Source: CALJTV01 sp034433775 (GTDB lineage: Bacteria; Chloroflexota; Dehalococcoidia; GIF9; UBA5629). From it: a stretch of 12,980 nt of DNA. Shown here one piece after another: positions 1-6,377 of the stretch; within the stretch, counting starts at the first letter, position 1, and each line of letters begins with the position of its first letter. The position numbers and the translations under genes are program-made. The notes under the pieces were generated by a model. That model was not told the DNA's origin. It ran no database searches and worked only from the letters and a program-made list of their open reading frames with translations. The stretch lies in contig DAOUAI010000094.1 in assembly GCA_034433775.1 (NCBI GenBank), positions 1-12,980 on the forward strand, given 5' to 3'.

Positions 1-14
1 TGATACCCGAACAT
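1..14 (-). CDS. Possible start of an oxidoreductase gene, cut by the window edge
   Basis: Twelve bases after the alcohol dehydrogenase stop codon, on the same strand, there is an ATG at 14-12 preceded by two purine-rich ribosome-binding-like stretches (GGAGG at 26-22 and GGAG at 18-15). The frame is open to the edge and reads MFGY. Many aldehyde:ferredoxin oxidoreductases begin with M-[FY]-G-[YW], and such an enzyme would fit beside an alcohol dehydrogenase. Four residues cannot establish a family, so only the start signal is seen and the identity is a guess. Confidence 0.35.
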
Positions 15-26
15 CTCCTAACCTCC

Positions 27-1295
27 TTAGAAATCAATATCTTTGCCTTCGTAGGCATACCTGAAAATAGCCTCGCACTGCTGCGGCGTCATCGGACGTG
101 GGCTCTGGAAATGGGATGGGTCTTCCACAGCATATTGGACAAGCTTGTCCATACTCTTTTCAAACTCGTCTTTAGGTATACCAAGCCCTTTGAGGTCTGT
201 GGAAACACCCACTTCTCTGATCAGCCCCTTTACTTTATTGATAAGACCGATGAAGTTTTGCTCATCTGTCTTTTCTCTAACTCCCAGTGCATCAGCGAGC
301 ACAAGGTACTTATCGGTAAGCGGGCGATAAAACTGGAAGGAATAGGGGATGAATACACCTACAGCAACCCCATGATGCACGGCAAAAGCCTTGCCCAGCG
401 AATGTCCCAAAGCATGGGTGAGCCCAACTCCACCATTGAAGAAGGCGATCCCTGCCATACTGGCAGCGATATGCATCCTCAGCCTCGCCTCTGGGTCGGT
501 ACCATTATGATAAGCTTTAGGCAGATACTGGAATACCATCTGTGTTGCCCGAATACCTAGAGCATCAGTGAAATCATTACTCGCCGGCGACATAACGCAG
601 TCCATGGCATGGGCAAGCACATCCAACCCGGTGCCAGCGGTGAGTTTTGGTGGCATACCAATCACCAGAGATGGTATCAAAATAGCAAAGTCCGGTAGCA
701 GTTCCCCGTTCACTATAGGGACCTTTCGCCTGGCAGATGTGTCGGTGACCACCGAAATCGCCGTACATTCTGAACCGGTACCGCTGGTGGTCGGTATGGC
801 GGCAAGCAGAGCTTTCTTCCTCAGTCCGAGCTCTATCAGAAAGGACACGCCTGCCAGGTCAGTTATGTCAGGTCTTTCATAAAGTATCCAGGCAGCTTTA
901 GCCGTGTCCATCACCGAGCCACCGCCCAGGGCGATTATCAGGTCGGGCTCGAATTTCGTCATAGCCTCGGCACACTGCTTCACCGTCTCTATCGGTGGCT
1001 CCGGCTGGGACTTGTCCCAGACCTCGGTGGTGAAGCCCCGTTTCTGGAAAGCAGCGGCGATGCGGGGTGCAAACCTGACTGCAATCTCATCGGTGACTAT
1101 AAAGCCCCGCTTCTTAGCACAGACACGCGCAATGACGTCTGCTCCCCCGGGTAAGACACCTGTCGCTTCACCAAGGGCATTAGCCCCCATAAAAATACGT
1201 GGCACCATAAAAGTGCTGGCAGCCCCTTTGACGGCGCTGGCTGTGGCTAAAGGGATTAGACCTTTGATTAAAGGATCAGTGAACCAGTAACTCAT
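27..1295 (-). CDS. Iron-containing alcohol dehydrogenase
   Basis: This is a 422-residue group III (Fe-ADH) NAD(P)-dependent alcohol dehydrogenase, expected in the cytoplasm to interconvert a primary alcohol or diol and an aldehyde. The N-terminal Rossmann-like half carries GGGSVMDTAKA (about 124-134) and the nucleotide-loop motif IPTTSGTGSE (167-176). The all-helical C-terminal half has the metal ligands D225, H229, H294 and H308, with spacing matching the D-x3-H ... H-x13-H pattern of FucO and DhaT. H298 is the extra conserved histidine of THALGH. The length is slightly above the usual 380-400 because of a longer N-terminus. The start is supported by an AGGAGGTG ribosome-binding site at about 1304-1311, and the gene has its own promoter (1326-1353). 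The substrate cannot be read from the sequence. A gene that may encode an aldehyde-processing partner begins 12 bases downstream. Confidence 0.93.
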   Translation of the reverse strand: MSYWFTDPLIKGLIPLATASAVKGAASTFMVPRIFMGANALGEATGVLPGGADVIARVCAKKRGFIVTDEIAVRFAPRIAAAFQKRGFTTEVWDKSQPEPPIETVKQCAEAMTKFEPDLIIALGGGSVMDTAKAAWILYERPDITDLAGVSFLIELGLRKKALLAAIPTTSGTGSECTAISVVTDTSARRKVPIVNGELLPDFAILIPSLVIGMPPKLTAGTGLDVLAHAMDCVMSPASNDFTDALGIRATQMVFQYLPKAYHNGTDPEARLRMHIAASMAGIAFFNGGVGLTHALGHSLGKAFAVHHGVAVGVFIPYSFQFYRPLTDKYLVLADALGVREKTDEQNFIGLINKVKGLIREVGVSTDLKGLGIPKDEFEKSMDKLVQYAVEDPSHFQSPRPMTPQQCEAIFRYAYEGKDIDF

Positions 1296-1325
1296 CGGAC
1301 CGCACCTCCTCGTGTTTTCACCACT

Positions 1326-1353
1326 ATTCTATCACTAAAAACCCCTAAGTCAA
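1326..1353 (-). promoter_or_regulatory. Sigma-70-type promoter of the alcohol dehydrogenase gene
   Basis: Read on the minus strand, TTGACT (1353-1348) and TAGAAT (1331-1326) are separated by 16 bp. Each box differs from the consensus at one position. The predicted transcript starts near 1319, giving a leader of about 24 nt with the AGGAGGTG site. This suggests the dehydrogenase is transcribed separately from the YkgJ-type gene upstream of it. Confidence 0.6.
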
Positions 1354-1375
1354 CGGGTTCTTAAGCAAAAGTATG

Positions 1376-1858
1376 TTAAAAGCGGCGGCAAACGCTCTTT
1401 AACAAAGACCGAGCCAGCTCTTCAGTCAGCCTTCCCTCCTCAAAAGACTTCATTACGTATTCCACATCATCTTTTATCCCCAGTGAGGCTAACCCCTCAG
1501 GACTCAGCATAAATAACGGGAAAGACGGAAACATTCGAGTAAGTTGCTCCCTATCTCCACGCAAAAACTCCGTGATCGGCTTTTGTAAAAGCTCCTTCTG
1601 TCCTTTACTCAAAGGTGCTGCTTCAAAAATCTGATGGCAGAAATGGTACCGGCATTCTCTAGGCCTTATCTCATAAATGGGGCAGGAACTGAAATTAGCT
1701 GAGTATAGTCTGCAGCCTACCTCCTGGCAGCATTTGCCTTTACATTCCGAGCATTTTTGCCTGCCCACCTCGTTCAGAATACGGATGATAGCAACCACCT
1801 CCGCACTAAATAATGCTTCAAATTCTTTATCGGTTAAGAATATCTCACAAGGTCTCAT
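1376..1858 (-). CDS. YkgJ-family cysteine-cluster protein
   Basis: This 160-residue protein has the YkgJ/UPF0153 cysteine signature: C-x2-C-x3-CC-x4-C (C36, C39, C43, C44, C49), then CPIYEIRPREC and a final C74. The eight cysteines probably bind Zn or an Fe-S cluster. The family's biochemical role is poorly defined, so no reaction is assigned. The open frame continues upstream to 1996, but I place the start at 1858. A consensus extended -10 box lies at 1895-1887, a GGTGG site sits 9 bases before this ATG, and the first codons of the longer frame come from a dispersed repeat. The protein then begins MRPCEIFLTDKEF, which resembles a normal family N-terminus. The C-terminal half (about 80-160) is helical and has no motif I recognise. 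Confidence 0.75.
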   Translation of the reverse strand: MRPCEIFLTDKEFEALFSAEVVAIIRILNEVGRQKCSECKGKCCQEVGCRLYSANFSSCPIYEIRPRECRYHFCHQIFEAAPLSKGQKELLQKPITEFLRGDREQLTRMFPSFPLFMLSPEGLASLGIKDDVEYVMKSFEEGRLTEELARSLLKSVCRRF

Positions 1859-1886
1859 CAGACTAAACCACCGGATACCGCCAGTC

Positions 1887-1895
1887 ATTATAGCA
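1887..1895 (-). promoter_or_regulatory. Extended -10 promoter of the YkgJ-type gene
   Basis: On the minus strand this is TGCTATAAT, a full extended -10 element. No convincing -35 box lies 16-18 bp upstream, as is common for extended -10 promoters. Initiation near 1880 would give a leader of about 22 nt before the ATG at 1858 and would exclude the start codons further upstream. Confidence 0.5.
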
Positions 1896-1960
1896 GGCAT
1901 ATGCCCGAAGCGCTTTATGCGAATTCGCGCAGAGACACAGGTACCACTTAGTACACAGCC

Positions 1961-2151
1961 GGATCCCGTTTCAGATAAACGAAGGACACAGGACATAGCA
2001 GCATGGGGAGGACACCGGCTGCTTTATTTCACCCTCACCTTAGTCCTCTCCCTTCAAGGGAGAGGATAGATAAAGTCCCTCTCCCCCGCGGGAGAGAGTT
2101 AGAGTGAGGGCATGTGTCAATGACGGACCGTACGAGTACACAACCTTGACA
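1961..2151 (+). repeat. Dispersed hairpin-rich repeat, copy A
   Basis: Positions 1986-2052 match 8964-9030 at about 60 of 67 positions without gaps, and weaker similarity starts near 1961. The centre holds two perfect hairpins: CCTCTCCC/GGGAGAGG (2045-2052 with 2058-2065) and CTCTCCC/GGGAGAG (2079-2085 with 2090-2096). Outer arms CCCTCACCTTA (2032-2042) and TTAGAGTGAGGG (2099-2110) can also pair. The right end contains the TGTGTCA...CGAGT block and runs into the -35 box of the promoter at 2146. No open frame here looks like a real gene. It resembles a REP- or MITE-like element with no transposase of its own. Confidence 0.75.
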
Positions 2152-2174
2152 AAAGGAGAGATCGCTGGTACACT
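2146..2174 (+). promoter_or_regulatory. Sigma-70-type promoter of the solute-binding protein gene
   Basis: TTGACA (2146-2151) is a perfect -35 box, followed after 17 bp by TACACT (2169-2174). Transcription would start near 2181, a few bases before the palindromic operator-like site, leaving a leader of about 235 nt before the ATG at 2417. The -35 box lies 8 bases after CGAGT of the conserved block also present upstream of the promoters at 6132 and 9204. Confidence 0.7.
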
Positions 2175-2184
2175 ACTAATTGGA

Positions 2185-2210
2185 GTCTCGACCGAGCGCT
2201 CGGTCGAGAC
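2185..2210. promoter_or_regulatory. Perfect 26-bp palindrome, probable TetR-family operator
   Basis: The two 13-bp arms are exact reverse complements with no spacer, and the core reads GACCGAGCGCTCGGTC. ACCGAnCGnTCGGT-type palindromes are typical TetR/AcrR-family operators. The site begins about 10 bp after the -10 box of the solute-binding gene promoter, so bound protein would block initiation or early elongation. The TetR gene at 5350-5979 is the obvious candidate binder, but that pairing is inferred. No second copy was found in the window. Confidence 0.7.
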
Positions 2211-2231
2211 AGACTCAGCAAGGAAGAGTAT

Positions 2232-2315
2232 ATGGCGGACGAAAACATCGCGGTACATTTGATTTATATTGCTAAACATACAAGACCTGTAAGTTCGGAG
2301 TTGAAACTCATTTAG
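2232..2315 (+). CDS. Possible 27-residue leader peptide
   Basis: Within the long leader of the solute-binding gene there is an ATG with AGGA seven bases upstream, followed by 27 codons and TAG. The peptide starts MADENIAVHLIY and has no run of a single amino acid that would suggest classical attenuation. A TCGAG/CTCGA hairpin (2316-2320 with 2327-2331) begins directly after the stop codon. It may be a chance reading frame; only the ribosome-binding site and its position favour it. Confidence 0.25.
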   Translation: MADENIAVHLIYIAKHTRPVSSELKLI

Positions 2316-2416
2316 TCGAGATTTTGCTCGATAGAAAGGAGAGTATTTCAAAAAGCGTTAGATTTGAAAGAAGTCCAAAATCTGTACTACGTTTTAAACA
2401 GGAGGTGTAAACAGTT

Positions 2417-4168
2417 ATGAGACAAAAGAGAGTTCTGCCCATAGCGATAATATTCTTTACAGTCGCGGCGCTGATAGCCAGTCTGATAAGCAGCGGCGGC
2501 TGTGCCAAGACCAAAGAGGTTGCCGAATCGGGAGAAAGACCGCTCTACGGCGGGACACTGAATGTGGCATTGATGGCTGACCCTTCCGGTTTTGACGACG
2601 CTGTGCGGACACATTCTTCAGTCTACCCACTTAAGCTTACCCACGAAGAGCTGTGGGAAGGCGATTGGACGAAAGGGAATGCCGGTGGCTATGGGACCGG
2701 CGAGTGCGATTGGTTTGTGGGTGCCAACAACCGCCTTGAGCATAAAATTGGAGCTCTAGCCGAAAGCTGGGAGATCCAGGGCAAGGATACCGTCATCTTT
2801 CATCTGCGCAAGGGTGTCTACTGGCACAATAAGCCACCGACCAACGGACGCGAAGTTACTGCCGAAGATGTGGTCTTTTCCTGGAATCGGCAATGTACAG
2901 CCACTGCAGCCTATATACGCACTGCATACCCTAAACTGTGCGCTACAGCGGACGTCTCAGCTCCTGACCCTTATACAGTGGTGTTCAAATTCAACGACCC
3001 GAACCAGTTCGCCAACTGGTTTACCATGTCGGAATACTGGTACGTCTATTCCAAGGACGCTATCGAAGAGTTCGGTAACATGACGGACTGGAAAAACAAC
3101 ATCGGTAGCGGACCATTCACCATCACCGATTACGTAGCCGGGAATTCCGTCACATTTGCCCGCAATCCCAACTACTGGGGCAAAAATCCCATCGGTCCCG
3201 GCAAGGGCGACCAGCTCCCATACGTGGATGAGGTGAAGATGTTTGTAATCCCCGACGACTCCACCCGCTATGCTGCTTTCCGCACCGGTCAGATCGACAT
3301 ATTGACCTGCGACTGGGAAGCAGCGCAGGAATTCCTGGCTATGCCCCAGCTAAAATATGTCCGCTATCTACCCACCGGCTATAACGTGATCTACATGAGG
3401 ACAGACAAGAAAGATAGTCCCTACGCCAGCAGGAAAGTCCGACAGGCACTTATGCTGGCTATAGACCACAAGAAAATACTCAATGAGTACTACGGTGGGG
3501 AGGGAGCGCTGCTCATCTGGCCGATGACATATATGAAAGAATACGCCGACGTTTATGTGCCATTAGAGCAGTTGCCGCAGTCCGTCCAGGAGCAGTTTGA
3601 GTACAACCCGGAAAAGGCGAAACAGCTTTTAGCCGAAGCAGGATATCCTAACGGCTTCAAGACCAAAGTGATCTGCTATATGACCAGGTACCAGACGGAC
3701 GTCCTGAGCATGGTCAAAGATATGTGGGCAAAAGTGGGGGTGGAACTGGAGATCGAGCCCAAAGACTACGGGACCTGGCTTTCTATCTGCGTCAGAAGGG
3801 CTTATGATGATATGCTCATGGGCACATACGCTGGCGCCAATTCCTACATCATAGGAGTAAACTGGACTGGTCCCAGCATGAATAACGGCAGCTACATTGA
3901 CGACCCGGTGCTCAATGATACCCGCGACAAGATCATGGCGGCATTTCCTAACGAAGCTGAAGCCGACCGCATCTACCGTGAGATGGTGCCCTACCTGTTA
4001 GACCAGGCTTATGTGATACAGCTACCCATGCACTACCTTTACAGGTTCTGGTGGCCCTGGGTGAAAAACTACAGCGGCGAAATGTCATTGGGTTTCTGGA
4101 ACGAGTACAATTTCATCAAATATGTGTGGATAGACCAGCAGATGAGGAACTCGATGCTGGGCAAATAG
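2417..4168 (+). CDS. ABC transporter solute-binding protein, peptide/nickel family 5
   Basis: This 583-residue SBP_bac_5-type extracytoplasmic receptor is expected to capture peptides or other small organic solutes and deliver them to an ABC permease. The N-terminus has basic residues (MRQKR), a hydrophobic segment (about 7-25) and SSGGC with C29. That looks like a lipoprotein signal, although the -3 residue is serine instead of the usual leucine. Family hallmarks are YGGTLNVAL (44-52), LAESWEIQGKDTVIFHLRKGV (114-134), GSGPF (230-234) with NPNYWG (250-255), and SRKVRQALMLAID (338-350). The start has AGGAGGTG nine bases upstream. No permease or ATPase gene lies in the window, so it is an orphan receptor here. 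Its promoter carries a TetR-type operator, and the next gene is a catabolic enzyme. The ligand is unknown. Confidence 0.9.
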   Translation: MRQKRVLPIAIIFFTVAALIASLISSGGCAKTKEVAESGERPLYGGTLNVALMADPSGFDDAVRTHSSVYPLKLTHEELWEGDWTKGNAGGYGTGECDWFVGANNRLEHKIGALAESWEIQGKDTVIFHLRKGVYWHNKPPTNGREVTAEDVVFSWNRQCTATAAYIRTAYPKLCATADVSAPDPYTVVFKFNDPNQFANWFTMSEYWYVYSKDAIEEFGNMTDWKNNIGSGPFTITDYVAGNSVTFARNPNYWGKNPIGPGKGDQLPYVDEVKMFVIPDDSTRYAAFRTGQIDILTCDWEAAQEFLAMPQLKYVRYLPTGYNVIYMRTDKKDSPYASRKVRQALMLAIDHKKILNEYYGGEGALLIWPMTYMKEYADVYVPLEQLPQSVQEQFEYNPEKAKQLLAEAGYPNGFKTKVICYMTRYQTDVLSMVKDMWAKVGVELEIEPKDYGTWLSICVRRAYDDMLMGTYAGANSYIIGVNWTGPSMNNGSYIDDPVLNDTRDKIMAAFPNEAEADRIYREMVPYLLDQAYVIQLPMHYLYRFWWPWVKNYSGEMSLGFWNEYNFIKYVWIDQQMRNSMLGK

Positions 4169-4266
4169 GCAATTGAGGGATAGCTTGGCCAGACGAAGAC
4201 TCTTAATTTTTCACAGGCTAATCAACTGAAAATATGTAATAAACACTCAACCAGAATACAGTGAAA

Positions 4267-4311
4267 AAGCGGGGACTGCTTATTAAGCCTCACAGCATGG
4301 AGTCCCCGCTT
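4267..4311. terminator. Strong inverted repeat after the solute-binding protein gene
   Basis: Perfect 11-bp arms, AAGCGGGGACT (4267-4277) and AGTCCCCGCTT (4301-4311), are separated by a 23-base loop. On the plus strand no T-run follows. On the minus strand the stem is followed directly by TTT, giving CTTTTTC with the stem end, so it looks more like a terminator for leftward transcription such as readthrough from the convergent TetR gene. It could also weaken plus-strand readthrough into the BKACE gene. The rest of 4169-4421 shows only A/T-rich sequence and the partly palindromic stretch 4355-4373. Confidence 0.45.
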
Positions 4312-4421
4312 CGCATAACAGTGATTATTGATGAACTTCAGGCTCGGAGCCCGGTTGATTTAAAATATATCAATAGACCAAAAATCAGGCTCAGGTGATA
4401 TTTAATTAAAAGGAGGAGACT

Positions 4422-5294
4422 ATGGAGAAAAAAGTTATTATCACAGCGGCTCTGGCGGGGTCAGGCGTTTTTAAGAACCAGAACCCGGCAGTCCCCTATA
4501 CGCCTGCAGAATTCGCTGAGGAAGCCCACAAGGCATATAAGTCTGGCGCCGCCATGGTCCATGTCCATGCCCGTGAGCCAGAAAGCGGGCTGCCGACCTC
4601 CAACGTGGAAGCTGTAAGAGCGGTCTACGACGCCATTAAGCAGAAGACCCCCGAACTGATCGTCCAGATAACATCTTCAGTAGGACGGACTTTTGAAGAC
4701 AGGATAGCCCCGATCATCGCCCTGAGACCGGAATCAGCATCCCTGAATACCAACACCATGAACTTCAGTTATTTAGATAGAAAAACTGGACAGATTGTTT
4801 TCGATAGCGTCTTCACCAATACTTTCACCATGCTCCAGGACTTCGGCAAAAAAATGGAAGAGCTGGGAGTAAAGCCCGAAATAGAAATATATGATGTCGG
4901 CGGTCTGGACAACTGGCTGCTTATCTCCAAGCAAGGGTTCTTCAGCGAACCTTACAATTTCGACTTCGTCTGGAGCGTTGCCGGCGGACAGAAATTCAGA
5001 CCTCTTATCTTTGCCAGCCTGGTGCAAATGCTGCCACCGAACTCAAACTTCACCACCTGCGGCATAGGCACCGACCAGTTCCCGGCAATCACTCAGTCCT
5101 GCCTGCTGGGTGGACATATGCGCGTTGGACTTGAGGACAATATCCGCGTGCCCAACGGCGAGCTTGCCAAGGGGAGCTGGGAGCAGGTAGAGTGGGCAGT
5201 TAAGATAGCTGCGTGCCTGGGAAGAGAACCAGCCACACCTGACGAGGCAAGGCAGATACTGGGCTTAAGAAAAGCCGCCGATTCGAAGAAATAA
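4422..5294 (+). CDS. Beta-keto-acid cleavage enzyme (BKACE, Kce-like)
   Basis: This 290-residue protein belongs to the BKACE family (DUF849, 3-keto-5-aminohexanoate cleavage). These zinc TIM-barrel enzymes condense a beta-keto acid with acetyl-CoA and cleave it to acetoacetate plus a new acyl-CoA. Visible family features are the zinc motif V-H-V-H (H47, H49) and GHMRVGLEDN (231-240), which supplies R234, the zinc ligand E238 and D239. FKNQNPAVPYTP (17-28) and TCGIG (212-216) are also typical. Length is normal. The start has AAAGGAGGAG just upstream. The actual keto acid cannot be decided, because family members act on many. The gene lies 253 bp after the solute-binding gene and ends 55 bp from the convergent TetR gene, which suggests a shared catabolic function. 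Confidence 0.9.
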   Translation: MEKKVIITAALAGSGVFKNQNPAVPYTPAEFAEEAHKAYKSGAAMVHVHAREPESGLPTSNVEAVRAVYDAIKQKTPELIVQITSSVGRTFEDRIAPIIALRPESASLNTNTMNFSYLDRKTGQIVFDSVFTNTFTMLQDFGKKMEELGVKPEIEIYDVGGLDNWLLISKQGFFSEPYNFDFVWSVAGGQKFRPLIFASLVQMLPPNSNFTTCGIGTDQFPAITQSCLLGGHMRVGLEDNIRVPNGELAKGSWEQVEWAVKIAACLGREPATPDEARQILGLRKAADSKK

Positions 5295-5349
5295 GAGGCA
5301 GAGTAATCTCGTTTAGCCTTTTGCGCCAGACTACAAACAGCAACCGCTG

Positions 5350-5979
5350 TCAAGGCGTAACATCAGATGGCGGTCTCTTTTTGACGATCGCAACTGCCAT
5401 CTCGGCGCATAAGTCTGCATACTCCTGCAAAGTGTATACGCCGGCAAAAAACCAGCCCTTCAATACCCAAATCTGGCACAGCGTCTGGATGCTGATGGCA
5501 TCAACCTCCGGGGTACTTGTGCAAAATTCGCCCCGCTTGCAGCCTTCCCTGATTATACCCTCAAACACCCTGCTCACCCGACGTTCGATCTCAAAGACAC
5601 GCTCTAAGTCCTCTTGAATGACAACCTGTGGGGTATGGAACCAGAAGTGTACTAGCTCTTTTCTCCTATCTACCCCGTATAAAAATTCACCCACCGCCTG
5701 TCTGAGGACTTTTTCCGCTGATGCAGCACGAAGCTTCCGCTCGAATCTCTTTTCCCACTCACCGATATCGTCCATATGGATATCGATGAAAATTTTTATG
5801 AAGTCCTTCTTCGAACGAATATAATAATAAAGCGTCCCAACGCTGATGTTGCATGCCCGAGCAATCTCCTTTGTAGTAGTCTCGGCGTAGCCTTTTTGAC
5901 GGAACAGCCTGGCGGCAACAGCGGAGATCTCTTGTAGCCTATTATTGCCTCTAACCTTGCTTTTTACTAAAGTTGCCAT
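5350..5979 (-). CDS. TetR/AcrR-family transcriptional regulator
   Basis: This 209-residue repressor-type regulator has an N-terminal DNA-binding domain (about 15-62). It contains the standard TetR helix-turn-helix pattern: AARLFRQKGYAETTTKEIARACNISVGTLYYYIRSKKD, with recognition-helix residues near 46-53. The C-terminal region (about 75-205) is helical and would form the ligand pocket and dimer interface, and its divergence prevents ligand prediction. A -10-like TATAAT lies upstream (6019-6014), but the ribosome-binding site is weak. The gene converges on the BKACE gene. The only TetR-type palindrome in the window, at 2185-2210, controls the solute-binding gene, so this protein is its likely regulator. 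No such palindrome is seen at its own promoter, so autoregulation is not evident. Confidence 0.92.
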   Translation of the reverse strand: MATLVKSKVRGNNRLQEISAVAARLFRQKGYAETTTKEIARACNISVGTLYYYIRSKKDFIKIFIDIHMDDIGEWEKRFERKLRAASAEKVLRQAVGEFLYGVDRRKELVHFWFHTPQVVIQEDLERVFEIERRVSRVFEGIIREGCKRGEFCTSTPEVDAISIQTLCQIWVLKGWFFAGVYTLQEYADLCAEMAVAIVKKRPPSDVTP

Positions 5980-6013
5980 CGTTTTTGTTCTTTAATCTAC
6001 TCTCCAGGCGCTT

Positions 6014-6019
6014 ATTATA
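6014..6019 (-). promoter_or_regulatory. Possible -10 box of the TetR gene
   Basis: On the minus strand this is a perfect TATAAT, 34 bases before the TetR start codon. No good -35 box is found at 16-18 bp, and the extended TG is missing (it reads TGC only one base out of phase), so the call rests on the -10 box alone. Confidence 0.35.
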
Positions 6020-6098
6020 GCAGATTTTGTATTATCGCCCTAAACCGTTAGAGCGAGGGACCAAGCAGCAGTCTTCCATCCTGAAAACAACAAGAATG

Positions 6099-6137
6099 TG
6101 TGTCACTGGTGTACCGGGCGAGTGCGTTAGTTTGACC
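6099..6137 (+). repeat. Conserved promoter-upstream block, third copy
   Basis: TGTGTCA (6099-6105), GTACCG (6111-6116), CGAGT (6119-6123) and TTGACC (6132-6137) occur here with exactly the spacing seen at 2113-2151 and 9171-9209. The long hairpin-rich part of those two copies is missing. Only a short GTTAGAGCGAGGG (6047-6059), close to GTTAGAGTGAGGG in copy A, hints at a degraded remnant. Confidence 0.6.
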
Positions 6138-6161
6138 GGCACAGGATACCTAACCTATAAT
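6132..6161 (+). promoter_or_regulatory. Sigma-70-type promoter of the phosphate gene group
   Basis: TTGACC (6132-6137) and a perfect TATAAT (6156-6161) are separated by 18 bp. Transcription would begin near 6168, about 210 nt before the TTG start of the DUF47 gene. It is the most consensus-like plus-strand promoter in this intergenic region and sits at the end of the conserved TGTGTCA...CGAGT block. Confidence 0.7.
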
Positions 6162-6167
6162 ATACAA

Positions 6168-6377
6168 GGTGCTGGCTTTAAGCCAGAAAGAGTGCAGGTA
6201 TCGATTTGCAGCCTGTGAGCCAGAGGTCCCGAAACGAAGCTAGCCACCTCGTGAGAGACAGCCTGCAAGGGCTGAAATGGTGGGCTAACCCTGGCAATTC
6301 ACTCTTTATCTCCGGCCCGGCTGTTCCTCTTCAGACTTTGTTTCCAGCCTGTAAAGTATTTTTCGGAGAGCTTCCTT
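6168..6377 (+). promoter_or_regulatory. Structured 5' leader of the phosphate genes, candidate RNA element
   Basis: No coding frame here is convincing, but inverted repeats are dense. They include CTGGCT-TTA-AGCCAG (6172-6186), GAGGT/ACCTC (6223-6227 with 6246-6250), and TAGCCACC with GGTgGGCTA (6241-6248 with 6279-6287). The last pair encloses CAGCC/GGCTG (6259-6263 with 6270-6274). Some are mutually exclusive: ACCTC is shared by two helices, and AGCCAG occurs again at 6219-6224. It matches no riboswitch class I can recognise, and no U-run terminator is evident. The ribosome-binding site GGAGAG is at 6365-6370. Confidence 0.35.

Noticed and set aside
111..1290. Several plus-strand open frames opposite the alcohol dehydrogenase
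   Set aside because: They are antisense to a gene with complete family motifs, have no family features and no proper ribosome-binding sites.
1677..2069. Plus-strand frame ending in the hairpin repeat
   Set aside because: It is antisense to the YkgJ-type gene and then reads through the dispersed repeat; such repeat-derived C-termini are common false genes.
4355..4373. Imperfect A/T-rich palindrome before the BKACE gene as a second TetR site
   Set aside because: It does not resemble the GC-centred palindrome at 2185-2210 and is likely just A/T-rich leader sequence.
6219..6240. Cobalamin-riboswitch-like AGCCAG-AGGTCCC stretch
   Set aside because: It loosely resembles the B12 box, but the other conserved parts of that riboswitch are missing in the expected order.
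6168..6305. tRNA or T-box element in the phosphate leader
   Set aside because: No cloverleaf with T-loop GTTCRA could be built, and there is no TGGNACCGCG T-box sequence.
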